This document shows, piece by piece, positions 54,065 to 63,538 of a stretch of DNA of 64,000 nucleotides. Every line of letters starts with the position of its first letter. Position 1 is the stretch's first letter. The notes under the pieces were generated by a model that made no database searches, was not told the DNA's origin, and worked only from the letters and a program-made list of their open reading frames with translations. The stretch is from Sphaerisporangium krabiense (GTDB lineage: Bacteria; Actinomycetota; Actinomycetes; Streptosporangiales; Streptosporangiaceae): assembly GCF_014200435.1 (NCBI RefSeq), contig NZ_JACHBR010000003.1, forward strand, positions 62,001 to 126,000, read 5' to 3'. The translations under genes and the position numbers were made by a program.

Positions 54065-54921
54065 GAGGCCACCTGCCACGGGGTCAGGCGCAGCTCCAAC
54101 CGGCGCAATCCCACGTTCACCGCCAGGCCCACGGCCATGACCGAGGCCAGCGCCGCGATCAGCTCCGCCGTGCGAAACGCCGACCCCAGCGTGTAGATCA
54201 GCCCGCCGATGCCGCTGCTCTCCAGGAAGAACCCGGCCAGCACCACCCCCACCAGCGCGTGCAGCAATCCCAGCCGCAGCCCGCCCAGCACATACGGCCG
54301 CGCCGCGGGGAGCACCACCGCGTACAGCATCCGGCTCCGCGGCACGCAGTAGGAGCGGGCCAGCTCCACGTGCGAGGCCTCCAGCGCCCGCACCCCGTCG
54401 CGCACGGTGAAGAACACCTCGAAGAACCCGAACGCCACGATCAGCACGATCTTGGCCAGGTCCTCCAGCCCGAACCACAACGCGACCAGCGGCACCAGCG
54501 CGATGCGCGGCGTCAGGAACAGCGCGCCCAGCACAGGGGAGACCAGCCGGTCCAGCGGCCGGTACCAGCCCAGCAGCACCCCCAGCCCCACCCCGCCCAC
54601 CGCGGCCACCACCATCGCCGCCGCCACCTGCAGCGCCGTCTCGCCCCACGCCCGGCCCAGCTCACCGCCGCCGGCCAGCTCCACCGCCGCGCCAGCCACC
54701 CGCGCCGGCGTGGGAAGGATCGCCGCGGGAGTGCGCTGGGCCACCTGCTGCCACACCGTCAGCAGCACCACCAGCGTGCCGGCCCGCACCAGCCAGTCCC
54801 GCACCCCCGGCGCGAGCCCCGCCCACGCCCGCGGCGCACCCCGCCGCGGCGAGACGGCGGGCGCGACCGGCACAGGGGACGTGGGGGACACCGCCGGGGA
54901 GGGCGGGCGAACCGGGCTCAC
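54061..54921 (-). CDS. ABC transporter permease 1 (SsuC/TauC type)
   Basis: A 286-residue permease. A Pro/Ser-rich N-terminus (about 1-40) precedes six predicted helices and the loop VRALEASHVELARSYCVPRS followed by VVLPAARPYVLGGLRLGLLH, which contacts the ATPase. Start is GTG 54921, overlapping the stop of the binding-protein gene (GTGA). Confidence 0.9.
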   Translation of the reverse strand: MSPVRPPSPAVSPTSPVPVAPAVSPRRGAPRAWAGLAPGVRDWLVRAGTLVVLLTVWQQVAQRTPAAILPTPARVAGAAVELAGGGELGRAWGETALQVAAAMVVAAVGGVGLGVLLGWYRPLDRLVSPVLGALFLTPRIALVPLVALWFGLEDLAKIVLIVAFGFFEVFFTVRDGVRALEASHVELARSYCVPRSRMLYAVVLPAARPYVLGGLRLGLLHALVGVVLAGFFLESSGIGGLIYTLGSAFRTAELIAALASVMAVGLAVNVGLRRLELRLTPWQVAS

Positions 54922-56003
54922 CGGGCGCCCAAGAAGTCCAGCGCCGCCTTCTGGTAGTCGAAACTCACCAGATCAGCGCACGAATAGTCCCGCTTGACCA
55001 CCCCGAACTCCCGGGAGGTGGCCAGCGTGTAGGCGCACATCTTCTCATCCAGCGCCCCGTTGACCGGCCAGTCGTCCAGCTCGGTGACCAGCGTCGCGTA
55101 GTTACGCTCGGCCGCCTGCGCGCTCAACCCATCGATCTTCGCCTGGGCCAGCGCCACCCACCCCGCCTTGTCCTGGTGCGTCCACCGCGCCGCCTTGATC
55201 TCCGCGATCGCCAGCGCCAGCGCCAGATCGGAATTGGCGCCAAGCCACGACCTGCTCACCGCCCACACGTCGTTGAGCTGCGGATTGGCCTCCCAGCCCT
55301 TGCACAGCACCCGGTAGGCGCCCGGCTTGGCGAGCTCCAGTTCGGTCTGCCGGAACGTCGCCGACATCCCGCCCTCGATCCTGCCCGCCTCCAGCGACTC
55401 CACGATCTGCCCGACGTTGGCCAGGTGCAGCAACCGCACATCCTTGGTCACATCCAGCCCCGCCCCGGCGAAGCACCGCGACGCCGTCTGCCCCACGATC
55501 GAGGTCAGGTTCTGCGACACCGCGAACGGCTTGCCCTTCAGATCCGAAAGCGACGCCGCGCCGCCCCGCGCGGCCACCAGAAAGACGTTCTTCTGGTCGT
55601 TGCCCGCGACCGCCACCAGATCGGCGCCCGCCTCCTTGGCCGCCGCCAGCCCGCCCAGCGACACATGCCCCACCTGCACCTGACCGGAGATCAGCGCGGC
55701 GTTGAGCGGGGTGGAGTCCATCATCCGAAACTCCGACTCCACCCCGAAGTCGCTCTTCAGCAGCTCCAGCACCTTGTACAGGCCGGTCAGCGTGGGATTG
55801 GGGAAGGCGGCGCTGGCGATCGACAGCTTCTTGCCCTGGACCTTGGCCCGCAGCGCCTCCAGCGAGGCCGGCGGAGTCACCCCGCCGTTGCCTTGCGCCT
55901 GTGCTCGCGACGAGGGCGGCGCGGGGGGTGAGGCGCCGGGATTGTCGGCGCACCCGGCCAGGAGGATGACGGGCAGCAGGAACACCAGCACGGCACGCCC
56001 CAT
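54918..56003 (-). CDS. Substrate-binding lipoprotein of ABC transporter (NMT1/TauA-like)
   Basis: A 361-residue lipoprotein. The signal MGRAVLVFLLPVILLAGC has a lipobox (LAGC, Cys18), then a disordered Pro/Ser/Gln linker and a periplasmic-binding-protein-2 fold (FPNPTLTGLYKVLELLKSDF; PLNAALISGQVQVGHVSLGG; LKGKPFAVSQNLTSIVGQTA). This family binds nitrate, sulfonates, aromatic acids or thiamine precursors; the ligand here is unknown. The ATG at 56003 has a strong GGAGG five bases upstream. It is the first gene of the nine-gene operon. Confidence 0.92.
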   Translation of the reverse strand: MGRAVLVFLLPVILLAGCADNPGASPPAPPSSRAQAQGNGGVTPPASLEALRAKVQGKKLSIASAAFPNPTLTGLYKVLELLKSDFGVESEFRMMDSTPLNAALISGQVQVGHVSLGGLAAAKEAGADLVAVAGNDQKNVFLVAARGGAASLSDLKGKPFAVSQNLTSIVGQTASRCFAGAGLDVTKDVRLLHLANVGQIVESLEAGRIEGGMSATFRQTELELAKPGAYRVLCKGWEANPQLNDVWAVSRSWLGANSDLALALAIAEIKAARWTHQDKAGWVALAQAKIDGLSAQAAERNYATLVTELDDWPVNGALDEKMCAYTLATSREFGVVKRDYSCADLVSFDYQKAALDFLGAR

Positions 56004-56803
56004 CGGGACCTCCAGTGGAACGAGGAGATTGGATACACCGGCGGGGGGCCGATGCCGCTTTACCAACTAAACATGTCGGGAATGCGTGTTTAAGATGACA
56101 CATAATGCCCGCTCACCGCAACCCATCGCCCCGGTACGGCCCGCAAGGCGCTCCCGGGATTGCATCCAATCCCCGTCCGGCGCCGTCTGAGGACGGCCAT
56201 GGCCCGCCGGGCGCGCTCGCGCCTTCCGGGCGACGGCACGGGCCTCGAGCGGCCATGGCCCCGCGTCCGCGACGCCCGGCGTCGCCGGATGAGGTCGCCG
56301 CGGGCGGCCCGCCCGCCGATACCGCCCACCGGGCGGTCCGCCGTCCACGCCGGTTCCCGGGGCGCGACGCGGAACAGGCGTACGCGTGGTGCGTTGCGAG
56401 ACGAGCCGTCCGGCGGGGTGCTCGTGTGGGTGCGTATGCGTGCTCACGGTCCATACCGGACAGAAGCTCGATTCTGTTAGGTATAGGAAGGGTTCGGCGA
56501 AAGGGGTTCGTTGGCCCGCAAAGCCGCTGGAAATCGCCGAATCCCCCGCGCGAGTCCCCCGGAGACGCTCAGACCGTCACGCGCCGTGCCCCGGTGCCCG
56601 CCGGTCGCGGATGCCTGCTCGCCGGTGCGGCCGGGAGCGCGTACTTCGCCGCCCGCGGTGCCTCAGCCGGTGGCCCCTCCCCTCCCCTGGCCCGTGAGCG
56701 CCGCCGTGCCGGGCGGGGAAGATCGTCACTGGGGGTCTGACCTGGGCGTCAGAGTTTGCTGACAGGTCTGCGCCGGCCTCACAATCCCCTCTCGGGGGGA
56801 TCA
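56004..56803. promoter_or_regulatory. Promoter region of the nine-gene operon; otherwise no gene seen
   Basis: About 800 bases between divergent genes. Near the operon, 56068-56092 holds an imperfect inverted repeat (TAAACATG, nine-base spacer, CGTGTTTA), a candidate site for the operon-encoded FCD regulator. The rest has open frames without steady codon bias or ribosome sites; nothing else is supported. Confidence 0.45.
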
Positions 56804-58696
56804 ATGAGGTGGAGAGCGGGCTGGGTGCCGCGGGTGGTGGCGGTGTCGCTGGGTGTGCTCGGTCTGGCGGCGCTGGGCGCGCATGTGGTGATCGAGGTCG
56901 CGGTGAATCCCCGGCCGCCGGGTGTGGGTGACACCGCGCGGGTGCAGGCGTTGCTCAGTACGCCGCTGGGGATGTTGATCGTGCTGCGCCGGCCGGGGTT
57001 GATCGCCGGGTGGTTGTTGTTGCTGGTGGGGGCGGCCAATGGGTGGGTGGCGCTGGCGATCTCGTGGCATGAGGTGTTCGGGCGGGGCGCGGTGCCGCTT
57101 CCGCCGTCTTTGTACTGGCTTGTGTGCTTGCGGAGTGCGATCACCACGTGTGCGGCGTTGATGCTGCCGTTGGCGCATCCGGACGCGGGGTTGCTGCGGC
57201 CTCGGTGGCGGTGGGTCTACCTGGCGCTGATCGTGTGGCAGGTGCTGCTGCTGGGGGTGGCGCTCGCGCGGTGGCACGAGTCGGCGGGGCCGTGGGCGGG
57301 GTTCGCCCAGGTGTCGGCGGTGGTGTGCGGGCCGTTGCTGTGGGTGAGCCTGCTGGTGCTGTGCCTGCGGTTCTGGCGTGCGGGTCCGGAGGTGCGGCGG
57401 CAGATCGCCTGGCTGGCGCCGGTGGTGGCGTTCGACGATCTGGAGTTCACCGAGATCCTCGGCTGGGACTATCTGTGGCTGGACACCGTCGGGGAGGCGG
57501 CCGTGCCGGTCGCGGTGGCGGTGGCGGTGCTGCGGTACCGGTTGTACGCGATCGACACGCTGGTGAGCCGGGCGGTGGTGGGGGGCGCGCTGGTGGGGTG
57601 CGTCGCCGCGGCGTATCTGGCGGCCGGTGCGCTGGCCGGGCTTTTCCTGGCTGATTACGGGGAGTTGTTCGGGGTTGCGGCGGCGATCGTGGCGGGGTTG
57701 TCGTTTCTGCCGGTGCAGCGGCGTCTGCAGCGTCTGCTCGATCGGCTGTTGTACGGCAGGAGTGGGGATCCGCGGGCGCATGCCGAGGCGTTGCGGCGGC
57801 AGATCCAGTACGCGGGTCCGGCGCAGGCGCTGGAGGCGGCGGTGCGGGCGGTGGCGGGCGGGCTCGCGGTGCGGGGGGCGGGGGTTCAGGGCGGGGAGCG
57901 GGTGGTGGTGGGTGAGCTCGGGGAGGATCCTCGGGGGATTGCTCTGGTGTGGCATGGGGAGCCGGCCGGGACGTTGCTGCTCGGTCCGCCGGGGGCGCGG
58001 CGTTTTCCGCGGGCGTATGAGCGGCGGATGCTGGCGGTCTTGGTGCCGATCGTGGCGGATGCGGCGCACGCGTTGCGGATGGCCGGTGACCTGCGGCGGT
58101 CGTGGGAGCGGGCGGCGGTGGCGCGGGAGGAGGAGCGGCGGCGGCTGCATCGGGATCTGCACGATGGGCTGGGGAGCCGGTTGACGGGGATGTCGATCGC
58201 GCTGGAGGCGGCGCGGCGGTCGTTGGGGCACTCCCCCGATGTGGCGTATCGGCTGCTTTCTGATCTGCGGGTGGGGTTGGAGAGTGTGAACGGGGAGATG
58301 CGGGAGTTGGTGCAGGGGTTGCGGCCGGGTGCGCTGGAGGCGGTGGGGCTGGAGCGGTCGATCCGGATGCTGGCGCCGGAGGTGCCGGTCACGGTGGCAG
58401 GGAGTTTGGAGGGGTTGCCGCCGGTGGTGGAGGTGGCGGTGTACCGGATCGTGCAGGAGGCGTTGACCAATGCCCGGCGTCATTCGGGGGCGGGGGTCGT
58501 GCGGGTGGTGCTGGAGCGGGCGGGTGAGCTGCGGGTGGTGGTGTCCGACGATGGGGTGGGGGTCGGGGTGGTGTCGGGGTCGGGTTCGGGGTTGTCGACG
58601 ATGCGGGAGCGGGCGGCCGAGGTGGGGGGCAGGTGTTCGGTTCGTGATGGGGAGGGGGGCGGCACCGTGGTGGAGGCGGTGTTCCCGGTGGGGTGA
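56804..58696 (+). CDS. Orphan membrane sensor histidine kinase
   Basis: A 630-residue kinase of the NarX/LiaS-like class. The first 300 residues contain about nine hydrophobic helices (for example VAVSLGVLGLAALGAHVVIE and ALVGCVAAAYLAAGALAGLF); a GAF-like segment lies at about 340-440; HisKA_3 carries the phosphoacceptor in RRRLHRDLHDGLGSRLTGMS; HATPase follows (VYRIVQEALTNARRHSGAG; GSGSGLSTMRERAAEVGGRC). GGGGGG lies five bases before ATG 56804. No response regulator is adjacent, so it is an orphan or signals to a distant partner. Confidence 0.9.
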   Translation: MRWRAGWVPRVVAVSLGVLGLAALGAHVVIEVAVNPRPPGVGDTARVQALLSTPLGMLIVLRRPGLIAGWLLLLVGAANGWVALAISWHEVFGRGAVPLPPSLYWLVCLRSAITTCAALMLPLAHPDAGLLRPRWRWVYLALIVWQVLLLGVALARWHESAGPWAGFAQVSAVVCGPLLWVSLLVLCLRFWRAGPEVRRQIAWLAPVVAFDDLEFTEILGWDYLWLDTVGEAAVPVAVAVAVLRYRLYAIDTLVSRAVVGGALVGCVAAAYLAAGALAGLFLADYGELFGVAAAIVAGLSFLPVQRRLQRLLDRLLYGRSGDPRAHAEALRRQIQYAGPAQALEAAVRAVAGGLAVRGAGVQGGERVVVGELGEDPRGIALVWHGEPAGTLLLGPPGARRFPRAYERRMLAVLVPIVADAAHALRMAGDLRRSWERAAVAREEERRRLHRDLHDGLGSRLTGMSIALEAARRSLGHSPDVAYRLLSDLRVGLESVNGEMRELVQGLRPGALEAVGLERSIRMLAPEVPVTVAGSLEGLPPVVEVAVYRIVQEALTNARRHSGAGVVRVVLERAGELRVVVSDDGVGVGVVSGSGSGLSTMRERAAEVGGRCSVRDGEGGGTVVEAVFPVG

Positions 58697-58788
58697 GCTG
58701 CCCGGCGAAAGAACTGATCGTTTGGGAGTAATGCGGCGATTCGGGGTCATGATGTGCGAGAACTTGTCGTCGCTGGAGAGGATCGCCG

Positions 58789-59451
58789 ATGACCCGCGCC
58801 GATCGCCATGCCGCCGCCGCTCCCCTGGGTTCGGTCTCCTCCGGTGGTCCGGGGCCGGAGGCGGGTGGGCCCGCCGGGGGTGAGTCGGCCGCTCCTCTGG
58901 GCGGTGCGGGGGGAGGTCCGGCGCCGCTGGTGGTGGTCATGGGGGTGAGCGGGTCGGGGAAGACGACGGTGGGGGTGGCGTTGGGCCGGCGGCTGGGGCT
59001 GCCGTTCGCCGACGCCGATGAGTTTCACAGCGCGGCGGACATCGCGAAGATGTCGCGGGGCGTGCCGTTGGACGACGGTGATCGGATGCCGTGGCTGCGG
59101 GCGATCGGGGCGTGGCTGGCCGGGCATGCGGCGGGCGGTGCGGTGGTGAGTTGCTCGGCGTTGAAGCGCTCCTATCGGGATGTGTTGCGGGCGGCGGCGC
59201 CGGGGGTGTGTTTCGTCCACCTGGACGGTGACCCGCGGGAGGTGCGGCGCCGGGTGGCGGGGCGCCGGGGGCATTTCATGCCCGAGTCGCTGGTGGACTC
59301 GCAGCTGGCGACGCTGGAGCCGCTGGAGGCCGACGAGCCGGGCATCGTGCTGGATCTGGGGCACGGGGTGGAGGAGCTGGTGGAGGAGTATCTGGCGGCG
59401 GTGGCGCGGGGCGGGCCGTGCGGGGGGCGGCCGGGGCGGGGCGGGCGCTGA
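58789..59451 (+). CDS. gntK: Gluconokinase
   Basis: A 220-residue GntK-type kinase that phosphorylates gluconate to 6-phosphogluconate. The P-loop is MGVSGSGKTTVG (Gly52-Thr59 core), followed by FADADEFHSAADIAKMSRGV and PLDDGDRMPWLRAIGAWL, both diagnostic, then SCSALKRSYRDVLR and FVHLDGD. The first 45 residues are a Gly/Pro/Ala-rich extension absent from shorter homologues. It lies 13 bases upstream of the gluconate permease gene. Confidence 0.93.
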   Translation: MTRADRHAAAAPLGSVSSGGPGPEAGGPAGGESAAPLGGAGGGPAPLVVVMGVSGSGKTTVGVALGRRLGLPFADADEFHSAADIAKMSRGVPLDDGDRMPWLRAIGAWLAGHAAGGAVVSCSALKRSYRDVLRAAAPGVCFVHLDGDPREVRRRVAGRRGHFMPESLVDSQLATLEPLEADEPGIVLDLGHGVEELVEEYLAAVARGGPCGGRPGRGGR

Positions 59452-59464
59452 GGCGGCGGGCGTC

Positions 59465-61045
59465 ATGGGGACGCTGGAGGTGTTCGCCGGCGCCGGGCCG
59501 GCCGTCCTGAGCGGGCGGGCGGCCTGCGCGGGGGTCTTGGGGGCGGCGCCGCAGGCGGCGGCGGGGTCTGCGGGGCGGCTGGTGGTGGCGGTGCTGGCCG
59601 GGATCGCGCTGATCGTGGTGGCGATCACCTGGGCGCGGTTGCACGCGTTCGTGAGCCTGGCGCTCGGGGCGCTGGTGGCGGGCGCGGTGGCGGGGCTGCC
59701 GATGGGCGAGGTGATCGAGAGTTTCTCGGCGGGGTTCGGCGACACCGCGGCCGGGGTGGGGACGTTGATCGCGCTCGGGGCGATGTTCGGGGGGCTTTTG
59801 GCGGGGTCGGGCGGGGCCGAGACGATCGTCGGGGCGATCGTGGCGCGGTCGGGGAGGCGGTCGCTGCCGTGGGCGATGGCGGGGGTCGGGGCGCTGATCG
59901 GGCTGCCGATGTTCTTCGAGATCGGCTTGGTGCTGCTGATGCCGGTGGTGTTCCTGGTCGCGCGGCGCAGTGGTCTGCCGCTGGTGCGGGTGGGGCTTCC
60001 TGCGCTGGCGGGGTTGTCGGCGATGCACGGGCTGGTGCCGCCGCATCCGGGGCCGTTGGTGGCGGTGGACGCGCTGAAGGCGGATCTGGGGATCACGCTG
60101 GGGCTTGGGGTCGTGGTGGCGGTGCCGGTGGTGGTGCTGGCCGGTCCGGTGCTGTCGCGGCATGCGGCGCGGTGGGTGCCGGTGACGGCTGCGGAGGTGG
60201 ACGGGGAGGCGGGGGCGGAGCGGTCGCGGGCGCGTCAGGGCGTCGGGGCGCGGGCGGAGGGCTCGGACGGCGCGGGTGCTTCGGGCGGGGCCGGTCTGGG
60301 TGGGCGCGGCGGTGACGCCGGGCCGGGCGGCGCCGGGGTGGAGGGGCCGCGGGAGGACGGTGCGGTGGCGGGCGGGCGGCGGCCGTCGCTGGCGGTGACG
60401 CTGGCGACGGTGCTGTTGCCGGTGGTGCTGATGATGGGCAAGGCGGTGGCGGATCTGGCGCCGGCGCAGGGGTCGCCGGTGCGGGTGGTGCTGGACTTCG
60501 CCGGGACGCCGCTGGTGGCGTTGCTGGTCGCGGTGCTGGTGGCGGTGTTCACCTTCGGGGTGGGGGCGGGGCTGGATCGGGCGGGGATCGCCGGGTGTCT
60601 GGAGCGGTCGCTCGGGCCGGTCGCGGGGGTGTTGCTGGTCGTGGCGGCGGGCGGGGGGTTCAAGCAGACGCTGGTGGACAGCGGGATCGGGACGCTGGTG
60701 GCGGGGTGGGCGCGTGAGGGCGGGGTGCCGGTGGTGGTGCTGGCCTGGCTGGTGGCGGTGTCGATCCGGCTGGTGACGGGGTCGGCGACGGTGGCGACGG
60801 TGACGGCGTCGGGGATCGTGGCGCCGTTGGTGGCGGGGCTGGCGCCGGCGCAGACCTCGCTGGTGGTGCTGGCGGTGGGTGCGGGGTCGTTGTTCTTCTC
60901 TCATGTGAACGATGCGGGGTTCTGGCTGGTGAAGGAGTATTTGGGGGTGAGTGTCGGGCAGACGGTGCGGACCTGGTCGGTGATGGAGTCGGTGATCTCG
61001 GTGGCGGGGCTGGTGCTGGTGCTGGGGCTGGCGGCGGTGCTGTAG
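59465..61045 (+). CDS. gntP: Gluconate permease (GntP family)
   Basis: A 526-residue gluconate:H+ symporter with about 12 hydrophobic segments. Family marks include FSAGFGDTAAGVGTLIALGA, FGGLLAGSGGAETIV, PMFFEIGLVLLMPVVF, MHGLVPPHPGPLVAVDALKA and the C-terminal SLFFSHVNDAGFWLVKEYLG. A hydrophilic Gly/Ala/Arg-rich loop of about 70 residues (near 245-310) interrupts the middle and is longer than in enterobacterial GntP. It forms an operon with gntK. Confidence 0.93.
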   Translation: MGTLEVFAGAGPAVLSGRAACAGVLGAAPQAAAGSAGRLVVAVLAGIALIVVAITWARLHAFVSLALGALVAGAVAGLPMGEVIESFSAGFGDTAAGVGTLIALGAMFGGLLAGSGGAETIVGAIVARSGRRSLPWAMAGVGALIGLPMFFEIGLVLLMPVVFLVARRSGLPLVRVGLPALAGLSAMHGLVPPHPGPLVAVDALKADLGITLGLGVVVAVPVVVLAGPVLSRHAARWVPVTAAEVDGEAGAERSRARQGVGARAEGSDGAGASGGAGLGGRGGDAGPGGAGVEGPREDGAVAGGRRPSLAVTLATVLLPVVLMMGKAVADLAPAQGSPVRVVLDFAGTPLVALLVAVLVAVFTFGVGAGLDRAGIAGCLERSLGPVAGVLLVVAAGGGFKQTLVDSGIGTLVAGWAREGGVPVVVLAWLVAVSIRLVTGSATVATVTASGIVAPLVAGLAPAQTSLVVLAVGAGSLFFSHVNDAGFWLVKEYLGVSVGQTVRTWSVMESVISVAGLVLVLGLAAVL

Positions 61046-61147
61046 GCGGGGACGTGCTAGCCTCACAAACATTCGCCCTGTATATGACCATTTATCCGTC
61101 ATGTGGGGCGGTCGTGGGCAGATTCGAGCAGCAGGGGGCGAGTCCCG

Positions 61148-61630
61148 GTGGAGATCGAGCAGACCGCGCTGCCGGGCATCGGGCTGAAACACGAGTTCAC
61201 CACGCAGTCCGGGCGCAGGATCGCGGTGGTGTCCCACCGCACCGGCCGCCGGGACGTGGTGGTGTACGACCGGCACGATCCCGACCGGGCGTGTGAGACG
61301 GTCAAGCTGAACGACGAGGAGGCCGACGCGCTGGCCGAGCTGCTCGGCGCGCCGCGCATCGTGCAGCGGCTGAACGACCTGCACCGTGAGGTGGAGGGTC
61401 TGGTGAGCGTGCAGCTGCCGATCGCGGAGGGGTCTCCGTACGCGGGGCGGCCGATGGGGCAGGCGCGGGCGCGGACCAGGACCGGGGCCTCGGTGGTGGC
61501 GGTGGTGCGCGCCGGTCAGGTGCACGCCAGCCCCTCCCCCGACTTCGGCCTGATGGCCGGGGACGTGGTGGTCGTGGTGGGCAGTCCGGAGAGCACGGCC
61601 GCGGTCGCCGACATCCTCGTGCGCGGATAG
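61148..61630 (+). CDS. K+/H+ antiporter regulatory subunit (KhtT-like, RCK_C domain)
   Basis: A 160-residue cytosolic protein: an N-terminal KhtT-like domain (VEIEQTALPGIGLKHEFTTQ, GRRIAVVSHRTGRRDVVVYD) and a C-terminal TrkA-C/RCK_C domain (GASVVAVVRAGQVHASPSPD, MAGDVVVVVGSPESTAAVAD). It is expected to bind a nucleotide or cation and gate the antiporter encoded six bases downstream. The GTG start at 61148 has AGGGGG upstream. Confidence 0.88.
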   Translation: MEIEQTALPGIGLKHEFTTQSGRRIAVVSHRTGRRDVVVYDRHDPDRACETVKLNDEEADALAELLGAPRIVQRLNDLHREVEGLVSVQLPIAEGSPYAGRPMGQARARTRTGASVVAVVRAGQVHASPSPDFGLMAGDVVVVVGSPESTAAVADILVRG

Positions 61631-61636
61631 GCTCGC

Positions 61637-62794
61637 GTGCACACTGCGACGATCTTCATCGAACTCGGCGGTATCGTTCTCGCTCTTGGCGTGCTCGGGG
61701 CGCTGGCCCTGCGCGCGGGGATCTCCCCCATTCCGTTGTACCTGCTGGCGGGGCTGGCGTTCGGCAAGGGCGGGATCCTGCCGCTGGCCACCAGCGAGGA
61801 TTTCGTGGCGGTGGGCGCCGAGCTCGGGGTGGTGCTGCTGCTTTTGACCCTCGGTCTTGAGTACAACGCCGATGAGCTGGTGGCGAGTTTGCGGGGCAAC
61901 GCCCGCGGCGGCCTTGTGGACCTGGTGCTGAACGCCGCGCCGGGGGCGGTGGTGGCGTTGCTGCTCGGGTGGGGGCCGGTGGCGGCGGTGGCGATGGCGG
62001 GGGTGACCTACGCCACCTCCTCGGGGATCACGGCCAAGGTCTTGTCGGATCTGGGGTGGATCGGCAACCGGGAGACGCCGGTGGTGCTGTCGCTGCTGGT
62101 GTTCGAGGACCTGACGATGGCGATGTACCTGCCGATCCTGACGGCGATCCTGGCGGGGGTGAGCCTGGCGGGCGGGGCGGTGACGGTGGCGATCGCGCTC
62201 GGGGCGGTCAGCGTGGTGCTGGTGGCGGCGTTGCGGTTCGGGCGGTTCATCGAGGCGTTCGTGGCCAGTCCGAATTCCGAGGTGCTGCTGCTGAAGGTGG
62301 TGGGGCTGGCGCTGGCGGTGGCCGGGGTGGCCCAGCAGTTGCAGGTGTCGGCGGCGGTGGGGGCGTTCCTGGTGGGGATCGCGCTGTCGGGTGAGCTGGC
62401 CCATGAGGCGCGGGCGCTGCTGATGCCGCTGCGTGATCTGTTCGCGGCGGTGTTCTTCGTGTTCTTCGGGTTGCAGACCGATCCGGGGTCGATCCTGCCG
62501 ATGGCGGGGATCGCGGCGGCGCTGGCGGTGGTGAGCATGGTGACCAAGCTGGCGACGGGGGCGTACGCGGCGCGGCGCGCGGGGGTGGCGCGGGCGGGGC
62601 AGGCGCGGGCGGGCATCGCGTTGATCCCGCGCGGGGAGTTCAACATCGTGATCGCGGGGCTGGCGGTGGCGGCGGGGGCGCATCCGGATCTGGGGCCGCT
62701 GGCGGCGGGGTATGTGCTGATCTTGGCGGCGTTCGGGCCGCTGGCGGCGCGGCTGGTGCAGCCGTTGATCACGCTGGTGGCGCGCCGCGCCTGA
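61637..62794 (+). CDS. CPA2-family cation:proton antiporter (KhtU/KefB-like)
   Basis: A 385-residue membrane antiporter with about 12 helices. Conserved features include GLAFGKGGILPLATSEDFVA, the Asp/Glu-containing LLLLTLGLEYNADELVASLR, YATSSGITAKVLSDLGWIGN, VVLSLLVFEDLTMAMYLPIL and GIALIPRGEFNIVIAGLAV. No C-terminal TrkA-N domain is fused; the separate upstream protein supplies regulation, as in the KhtTU pair. Confidence 0.92.
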   Translation: MHTATIFIELGGIVLALGVLGALALRAGISPIPLYLLAGLAFGKGGILPLATSEDFVAVGAELGVVLLLLTLGLEYNADELVASLRGNARGGLVDLVLNAAPGAVVALLLGWGPVAAVAMAGVTYATSSGITAKVLSDLGWIGNRETPVVLSLLVFEDLTMAMYLPILTAILAGVSLAGGAVTVAIALGAVSVVLVAALRFGRFIEAFVASPNSEVLLLKVVGLALAVAGVAQQLQVSAAVGAFLVGIALSGELAHEARALLMPLRDLFAAVFFVFFGLQTDPGSILPMAGIAAALAVVSMVTKLATGAYAARRAGVARAGQARAGIALIPRGEFNIVIAGLAVAAGAHPDLGPLAAGYVLILAAFGPLAARLVQPLITLVARRA

Positions 62795-62848
62795 CCCGAG
62801 TCGGACATTCTGCGCATTTCCGGCGTCGGGCCGGGGTACACCGACGGC

Positions 62849-63406
62849 ATGGCGGAGTTTCTCACCGACATCCAGACCCTGCGCGACCGCGCCCGGGCCG
62901 AGATGGACAAGGGGCCGGTCACCCAGGCCTACGGCGCCGACCTGCCCCGGGTGGTGCAGGTGTGCAACGAGGCGCTGGCCACCGAGATCGTGTGCGTCCT
63001 GCGCTACAAGCGGCACTACTACACCGCCACCGGCATCCACGCCGAGCCGGTCGCGGCGGAGTTCGCCGAGCACGCCGCCGACGAGCAGCGGCACGCCGAC
63101 CTGCTGGCCGAGCGCATATCGCAGCTCGGCGGCGAGCCGGACTTCGACCCGGCGCGGCTGAGCACCCGGGCGCACACCCACTACGACCAGTCGCTGGACC
63201 TCATCGAGATGATCAGGGAGGACCTGGTCGCCGAGCGGGTGGCCATCGCCTCCTACACCGAGATCGCCCAGTGGATCGGCGACGGCGATCCCACCACCCG
63301 GCGGCTGTTCGAGGTGCTGCTGGCCGATGAGGAGGACCACGCCGACGACCTGGCCGACCTGCTGCAGCGGCTGCCCTCCGAGGCCGGCGGGCGCCGGGGG
63401 ATCTAG
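62849..63406 (+). CDS. Ferritin-like protein (bacterioferritin/Dps superfamily)
   Basis: A 185-residue four-helix di-iron protein. Candidate metal ligands are E in CNEALATEIVCVLRYKRHYY, EHAADEQRHADLL (ExxH), EMIREDLVAERVAIASYTEI and LLADEEDHADDLADLL (ExxH). It resembles the bacterioferritin-like domain rather than a true haem bacterioferritin, since no haem-binding Met is evident. Role is probably iron storage or oxidant protection. No clear ribosome site was seen. Confidence 0.88.
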   Translation: MAEFLTDIQTLRDRARAEMDKGPVTQAYGADLPRVVQVCNEALATEIVCVLRYKRHYYTATGIHAEPVAAEFAEHAADEQRHADLLAERISQLGGEPDFDPARLSTRAHTHYDQSLDLIEMIREDLVAERVAIASYTEIAQWIGDGDPTTRRLFEVLLADEEDHADDLADLLQRLPSEAGGRRGI

Positions 63407-63538
63407 AGCGCCTCTCCCCCGGCGGCGCGGTCTATAGTCGGAAAGGAGAAGGCACATCGGGGGGGACGGGGCGCCCGCGCGCGCCGTCTCCAGGCCCGCG
63501 CGCGGGGCGCGGGCGCGCCGCGGAAGGGGCTCGGGGCC

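Noticed and set aside
56105-56740. A 211-codon plus-strand frame in the region before the orphan kinase
   Set aside because: Third-position GC is only moderate, there is no ribosome site, and the translation is low-complexity Arg/Pro/Ala.
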